Positions 62,001 through 64,000 of a DNA stretch of 64,000 bases are shown here, in pieces. The stretch comes from JAWKOK01 sp963848115. GTDB lineage: Bacteria > Chloroflexota > Anaerolineae > Caldilineales > Caldilineaceae. Position 1 is the stretch's first letter. Each line of letters starts with the position of its first letter. Position numbers and translations under genes: made by a program. The notes under the pieces were generated by a model. It saw nothing but the letters and a program-made list of their open reading frames with translations, was not told the DNA's origin and made no database searches. Location: positions 310,001 to 374,000 of the forward strand of contig CAWKCP010000025.1 in NCBI GenBank assembly GCA_963848115.1, in the 5' to 3' direction.

Positions 62001-62229
62001 CTATCAGACAGCAGCGCTCTGGAGCACCAAGACCAATGGAGCGATGGCTCTGCCTGACGGGTTCGACAAGATGGTGGTCTACGGCAGTCCGGATGATGCG
62101 GAAGGCCGGCTCTATGCCCTGCTTGAAACGGATGACGAGGGCAAGCGCTTTGACGTCAAGGTGGTCGATGAAGTCGGTCGCGTCTTTGTTGAACTTACAG
62201 GCTTTCGTACGGTGATCATGCCGAGTTAG
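53032..62229 (+). CDS. PUFA-synthase-like type I megasynthase, KS-AT-KS-ACPx5-KR-DH
   Basis: 3065 residues; ATG 53032 with AAAGGAGG. Domains in order: KS1 (7-465; C215, H349, H387 in DAACASS, EAHGTST and SNIGHLK); AT (609-915; S710 in GHSLGEY); KS2 (1014-1520; C1260 in NAACAST, H1408 in VSHETYTP, H1448 in GFTGHPMG), containing a charged helical insert at about 1185-1235; a Pro/Ala linker (1590-1670); five ACPs spaced 110-111 residues apart with LGIDTVKQAE (T1708, T1818, T1929, T2040, T2151); KR (2263-2770; TGAAGGI, S2657, Y2670, N2674); DH (2790-3060; H2813 in YDHQV, E2988 in LIEHCYQ). No enoyl reductase or thioesterase is seen. Tandem ACPs are the hallmark of PUFA and related iterative synthases. 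The phosphopantetheine Ser is Thr in all five. The product is unknown. Confidence 0.93.
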   Translation: MSSDADRAIAIVGVGAVLPDAPNAPTFWQNICNKRYSIREVPPERWSPEDYYDPDPNAPYKTYTTLGGWVQGYEFDWKRFRIPPRVAAAMDESQQWAVTIADEALSDYGHPRRPLNTDRTGVILGTAMGGERHYETMLAISYPEYAHALEDVADFQALSPAQREAILGGLEKNIHARLPDITEDTMPGELPNIVSGRVANVLNLRGPSFITDAACASSFAAINSAFEMLTEYHVDAVLSGGVDRNMGAGVFTKFCKIGALSATGSRPFGEGADGFIMGEGSGAFLLKRLSDAERNGDRIYAVIRGVGSSSDGKGKGITAPNPAGQILSLQRAWENAGLDPATATLVEAHGTSTRVGDVAEATTLATVFKGAPRGSIALGSAKSNIGHLKAGAGAAGLLKATMALYHKKLPPTLNAERPNPNFDFAVSPFTLNTELRDWETPANSPRRAGVSAYGFGGTNFHLVLEEHVPGMLTSSERTVHAGVDIGTNGSNGSPEASHQGASAFSVLSPVAKMPLRGIFAIGSESPSALKDQLDDAFRKIEAGWTPPVAAPDPAVIGSSERLFVDFGDHDELFDKVGRARKAAGFDNPQAWRALQAKGIFRGSGPKPGKIAFLFPGQGSQYINMGRELAQLEPVVKQVFSDADEVMTPILGRPLTDFIFVDRADKAAMKQAEMGLMQTAITQPAMLTMDTAIYKLLAEYGFGPDIVMGHSLGEYGALIAAGVMPFAHALEASAARGAEMTKVSMEDNGWMAAVMAPYDVIMETIESVDGYVVAANINSYSQCVIGGDSTAVETAIDLFNKNGYRAMRIPVSHAFHTKIVAPSAAPLRAVLDRLSVSEPKLPLVANVTGGLYPTTPEGIKENLEIQIASPVQWVKGLETMYDLGVRTFVEVGPKRALKGFVDNVLGERGDIWSILTNHPKQGEVPTFNQALCGLYAAGYGAKEERQEATNGAVTSVVPDLKESTPMPQAAAAPDTSALSSDALLQALQQLVGAAASSAPRPALPFDRNNEPLGSVVISGTGLGLPGADKPIMDPENAARILRGEQFVDLIPERHRKGMAGRRITRLVKGEDGSGSFEVIDSTSDVIKLAGRGGSFDLAEEYGVPAKLIEALDITTQLAMAAGLDALREAGIPLLQTYRATTKGTYLPENWRLPDSLRDETGVVFASAFPGADRMADEFRRYHEWESLRQQLAALEDLRQYTKDSDTLRELQRRIGELREQIDADPYEFDRRFIFRILAMGHSQFAEYIGARGPNTHVNAACASTAQGVAVAEDWIRSGRCRRVIVIGADDVTNDNLMGWIGSGFLSTGAAATDDKVDEAALPFDRRRHGTLLGMGACALVIESEDALRERGMRGIAEILNTETNNSAFHGTRLDVEHIAGVMERLVSGAERRFGLNRYSMAPQTVFVSHETYTPARGGSAAAEVTALRNTFGAAANEVIICNTKGFTGHPMGAGIEDVIAVKIVEHGIVPPVPNYKEVDPELGTLNLSRGGRYPVHYALHLAAGFGSQISMTLIRRVPGGHDRYANTTAYRRWLDDVSGLDNTELEVVKRVLRIKAQGSPGRTPIASHWQYGTGPAVRAGAPGVGMTAYQPAPMIHPTQPAVAQSAPVPPPAPVAPKVEGAAPAPAKPAPAPVEPAPIPSTPPMAQQTAPPVATPVTPQPTPVAAPVVAETMTNPVVDKVLAVVADKTGYPEDMLDLDLDLEADLGIDTVKQAETFAAVRETFDIPVQDDLSLRNYSTLQSVIDYVFQNRPELRGEEREARSAAPVAASAPQPDIPTAPADEGDPVVTKVLGIVAEKTGYPSDMLELDLDMEADLGIDTVKQAETFTSIREAFDIPLQESLSLRDYPTLEKVIGFVYEMRPELKSEERVVGSDVEATPASPQPNVPTPPPATGPDPVTAKVLAIVADKTGYPSDMLELDLDMEADLGIDTVKQAETFASVREAFDIPAQESLSLRDYPTLESVIEFVRSQRPELASMTQEAANVVETAPVPPLPNIPIALPAAGSDVVTEKVLAIVADKTGYPEDMLELDLDMEADLGIDTVKQAETFASVREAFDIPAQESLSLRDYPTLESVIEFVRSQRPELASMAQEVANVVETAPAPPQPNILIALPAAGSDAVTEKVLAIVADKTGYPEDMLELDLDMEADLGIDTVKQAETFASVREAFDIPLPENLSLHDYPTLESVIGFVRTMRPELKSGTQEAASVPATAPATPQPDSPTAPPAGAAITSIGTLEDADRMPRRVPMPQLRPALDLCKPTGVTLDENSRVVMMMDRGGVGKSLTGRLEKRGVTVLTVESGIDTDELAAQLATWLDEEPIQGVYWLAALDVEPAIEEMTLDEWRELNRARVKNLYTTMRTLYDAVYPAGTFLVSATRFGGQHGYGKSGATAPLGGAVSGFTKAYNVEQGMRDGAGALIKVVDFEISRKTAEPADLLIAETLADPGIVEVGYHNGQRFGITLVEKPAVDGHPGMELNEETVFVVTGAAGGITSAIVTDLAIASKGIFYLLDLVDVPDRDDADIRLYRSDVEALKRKLIDEARARGERPTPVVIEKQIAALERNEAALRAIESVEQAGGTAHYFSVNLMDGKAIEAVVDEIRKAQGRIDVLLHAGGLLIDRTLPNKEPNQFNLVFDVKADGFFNLINAARDLPIGATVSFSSVAGRFGNNGQSDYSSANDLLCKISSSMRTWRPETRGIAIDWTAWGEIGMASRGSVPQIMEALGIDMLPPESGVPTIRRELTYGATRGEIVVAGRLGAWMAEKDETGGLDTDKVNAMLAEREHPLAMIGEVKAANLYGGLVIETTLDPSEQPFLYDHQVEPDVPWLPGVMGTEAMVEAASLLAPGYQVAAVEDQQYLGAFKFHRGQPRTMRVTVNILAGEDGDLMAETLLQSIFQPAKADLPPQLKEHFSATVRLTANEMVAPTIEFTAPAENVLNVEAGEIYELFFHGPAYQVMERAMIDGKQAVAQMANELPANSVPETAALLFAPRLIEHCYQTAALWSTKTNGAMALPDGFDKMVVYGSPDDAEGRLYALLETDDEGKRFDVKVVDEVGRVFVELTGFRTVIMPS
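58054..59600 (+). repeat. Five tandem ACP-coding units, about 333 bp each
   Basis: Each unit encodes an ACP plus an Ala/Pro linker. Units 3 and 4 share long stretches of identical DNA (for example the segment coding RDYPTLESVIEFVRSQRPEL), so recent duplication or gene conversion is evident. Confidence 0.92.
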
Positions 62230-62261
62230 GCAGTGGTGGTGTAGGTGAAATCGACGACTTT

Positions 62262-62313
62262 GGCAGCGCAGAGAAGTCAGGCTTATTCAGAAGCCTGACT
62301 TCTCTGCGCTGCC
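62262..62313. terminator. Perfect 23-bp hairpin between megasynthase and PPTase
   Basis: GGCAGCGCAGAGAAGTCAGG... at 62262-62284 is mirrored exactly at 62291-62313, loop ATTCAG. No T-run follows. It may stabilise the 3' end of the 9-kb message or partly terminate it before the transferase gene. Confidence 0.75.
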
Positions 62314-62333
62314 GTTCAAGAGGGTGGACGGCA

Positions 62334-63054
62334 GTGGATAACAAGATCGACTGGTTGGTTCAGGAGATAGCCGACTACCCCCGGATCGCCGAGGGTGCGG
62401 CGCCCCCGGGCCTGTTGAGCAAATCAGAGACCGCTCGGCTGGAAACCCTGACTGTCAACAAGCGACGACGCGATTGGCTACTAGGCAGGCTGACGGCCAA
62501 GCAGCTTCTCCAGACTGTTCTTCAGGATGCAACAGGCCAATCGGTTCAGCTGGATCAGATCGTGATTGAGAACGACGCCGAGGGGGCTCCCTTTGCCTTA
62601 TTGACTGCGGAACGCTTAGGCTACAGTCTGTCCATCAGCCACAGCAACGGCGCCGCCTTCTGCGCCGTCCATCGAGAGTGCACGGTGGGTGTTGACATGG
62701 AACGCATCGAAACCCGGGATCTGGAGCTTCGTGCGCTCTTACTTCACGCAATCCGAGATCGCACTGGTCGAGGCCGCACTCCCGGAACAGCGAGATCTGT
62801 TGTCCACGGCCATCTGGAGTGGAAAGGAAGCTGTGCTCAAAGTGCTGCGCGAGGGCTTGCGTCTAGACACACGAACCATCGAATGCCGCTTTGATCCGAT
62901 GCAAGCGTCGACAACGGCCTGGGTCCCCTTTGAAGTGGAATGGCAGACGCCTGCCCCAGGAACAAGACCGGCGCGTTGGTCGGGGTGGTGGAGGCTGTGG
63001 CAGGGCGTCTACCCCTTTATATTGACGTTGGCAACGAATGAAGAAGGACAATGA
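62334..63054 (+). CDS. 4'-Phosphopantetheinyl transferase (Sfp-like), frameshifted
   Basis: Starts at GTG 62334 with AGAGGG upstream. The first frame has RRDWLLGRLTAKQLL, SISHSNGAAFCAV and the metal-binding VGVDMERIE. At 62714-62726 the frame changes and continues as WSFVRSYFTQSEIALVEAAL and the catalytic WSGKEAVLKVL. Repaired length is about 240 residues, the Sfp class that loads PKS/PUFA carriers. Placement right after the megasynthase marks it as the probable activator of the five ACPs. Confidence 0.88.
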
Positions 63055-63096
63055 TCAAAGAGCCAAAATCTGTGAGTCTTCTGCAGAAACTAAAAT

Positions 63097-63237
63097 TTGC
63101 CACAGATTCACACAGATAAGGACCTGATTTTCACAGATGTCTTACAGATGTCCAGAGATATCCCAGTACCATCTGTGTCTTATCCTTTTTCATCTGTGTG
63201 AATCTGTGGCGAATAAGGCTCTTTGCAGTGGACTCAT
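63097..63237. repeat. CACAGATTCACACAGAT family element, inverted copy
   Basis: TTGCCACAGATTCACACAGAT to CATCTGTGTGAATCTGTGGCGAA, then TTGCAGTGGACTCAT. It is the reverse complement of the 41203-41320 element with few differences. It separates the transferase and carboxylase genes. Confidence 0.92.
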
Positions 63238-63333
63238 CTATGCTCAACGAGTGAAATCTAGTACCGTCGACAGCGTTCGCTCATCGATCTTTGATCTTCG
63301 ATCTTTAATTTTCTACACCAAAGGAGGTCCAAT

Positions 63334-64000
63334 TTGGAGACCTATATCAAAGGACTGCGTGACCGACAGGCCATTGCAGCCGGAACAGAAAAAGATGTCG
63401 AAAGACAGCACAGCAAAGGCCGCTTGACGGCCCGAGAACGCATCGACCTACTCTTCGATCCCGATACATTCAACGAGATCGACACGCTGGTGATGCCTCG
63501 ATCTGAGCAGTACATGGATGGCCGCTCGTCGCGCTACGGCGATGGCGTCATCACCGGCTTCGGGCTGGTCAACGGTCGGCGCGTCTTCGTCGCCTCGCAA
63601 AACGCCGGAGTGATGGGCGGCTCGCTGGGCGAGATGCACGCCAACAAGATCGTCAAGGCCATGAACATGGCGATCAAGTATGGCTGCCCCTTCATTGCGC
63701 TCAACGATTCAGGCGGCGCACGCATTCAGGAAGGCGTCGACAGCCTGGGCGGCTATGCGCGCATCTTTGATGCCAACTGCGAGGCGTCGGGCGTCATCCC
63801 GCAGCTTTCAGTCATTCTAGGACCGTGCGCCGGCGGCGCAGTCTACTCCCCGGCGCTGACCGACTTCGTCTTCATGACCGAAAACAGCTACATGTTCATC
63901 ACGGGGCCGGAGGTGGTCCGTGCGGTTATGCAGGAGAACGTGAGCCTGGAGGAGTTGGGCGGCGGTCTGGTCCACAGCAAGGAGAGCGGCGTGAGCCACT
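63334..64000 (+). CDS. Acyl-CoA carboxylase carboxyltransferase subunit (partial)
   Basis: Starts at TTG 63334, supported by a perfect AAGGAGG six bases upstream, and runs off the right edge. It begins LETYIKGLRDRQAIAAG. Crotonase-fold motifs: KGRLTARERIDLLFDP, QNAGVMGGSLGEMHANKI, NDSGGARIQEGVDSLGGY and GPCAGGAVYSPALTDF. This is the beta-type subunit of acetyl-, propionyl- or methylmalonyl-CoA carboxylase/decarboxylase. Next to the megasynthase it would supply malonyl- or methylmalonyl-CoA extender units (inferred). Confidence 0.94.
   Translation, partial: METYIKGLRDRQAIAAGTEKDVERQHSKGRLTARERIDLLFDPDTFNEIDTLVMPRSEQYMDGRSSRYGDGVITGFGLVNGRRVFVASQNAGVMGGSLGEMHANKIVKAMNMAIKYGCPFIALNDSGGARIQEGVDSLGGYARIFDANCEASGVIPQLSVILGPCAGGAVYSPALTDFVFMTENSYMFITGPEVVRAVMQENVSLEELGGGLVHSKESGVSH

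Noticed and set aside
29115..63237. Insertion sequence
   Set aside because: The repeated elements have inverted ends but contain no transposase and are only about 115-150 bp. They are described as repeats only.

Overview
The window reads as a stretch of chromosome from a moderately GC-rich bacterium, most likely a member of the Chloroflexota (Anaerolineae/Caldilineae-like). This placement is an inference. It rests on a Dehalococcoides-type Elp3 in a bacterial context, dense intergenic inverted-repeat families, and a PUFA-synthase-like megasynthase. No rRNA, tRNA, CRISPR array, transposase or phage gene was found.

Layout. 1-6 kb: a partial cysteine-desulfurase-like enzyme, a frameshifted signal peptide peptidase (sppA), alanine dehydrogenase and histidyl-tRNA synthetase. 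6-15.6 kb: the aspartate-family pathway, with a SAM-I riboswitch controlling aspartokinase, then an enolase-superfamily enzyme, a small HNH operon, a sugar-acid type dehydrogenase, homoserine dehydrogenase, aspartate-semialdehyde dehydrogenase and a frameshifted HAD-like gene. 15.7-28.2 kb: ftsH, psuG, an alanyl-tRNA editing protein, a histidine phosphatase, galactokinase, a frameshifted methyltransferase, a Uma2 nuclease, elp3, a Phd/VapC-type toxin-antitoxin pair and a frameshifted acyl-CoA ligase. 28.7-40 kb: OsmC, EcsC and thioredoxin proteins, two unrelated prolyl-tRNA synthetases (bacterial type, then archaeal/eukaryal type) separated by a 44-copy heptamer array, then folC, era and mutS2. 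40-49.3 kb: glycosyltransferase, flippase-like membrane protein, HD hydrolase, subtilase, moaB, and a minus-strand operon of an AIR-synthase-like protein, a GNAT protein and a MenC/N-succinylamino-acid-racemase-like enzyme.

49.8-64 kb: a co-directional lipid/polyketide locus. It holds a KAS III enzyme, an acyl-CoA dehydrogenase, a 3065-residue megasynthase (KS-AT-KS-ACPx5-KR-DH), a phosphopantetheinyl transferase and the carboxyltransferase subunit of an acyl-CoA carboxylase, cut by the window edge. Together they could supply starter, extender, carrier activation and iterative chain building. All five ACPs carry Thr where the phosphopantetheine-accepting Ser is expected, which is the most unusual protein feature in the window.

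Two window-wide patterns matter. First, nine otherwise convincing genes are each split by a single frameshift, several at homopolymers, so sequencing error is likely for many of them. Second, intergenic gaps are filled by several families of inverted repeats (GGGGATT-type palindromes, CACAGATTCACACAGAT elements, CACAGAG elements, a [A/G]TGCGTA heptamer array), often starting exactly at the stop codon of the upstream gene.
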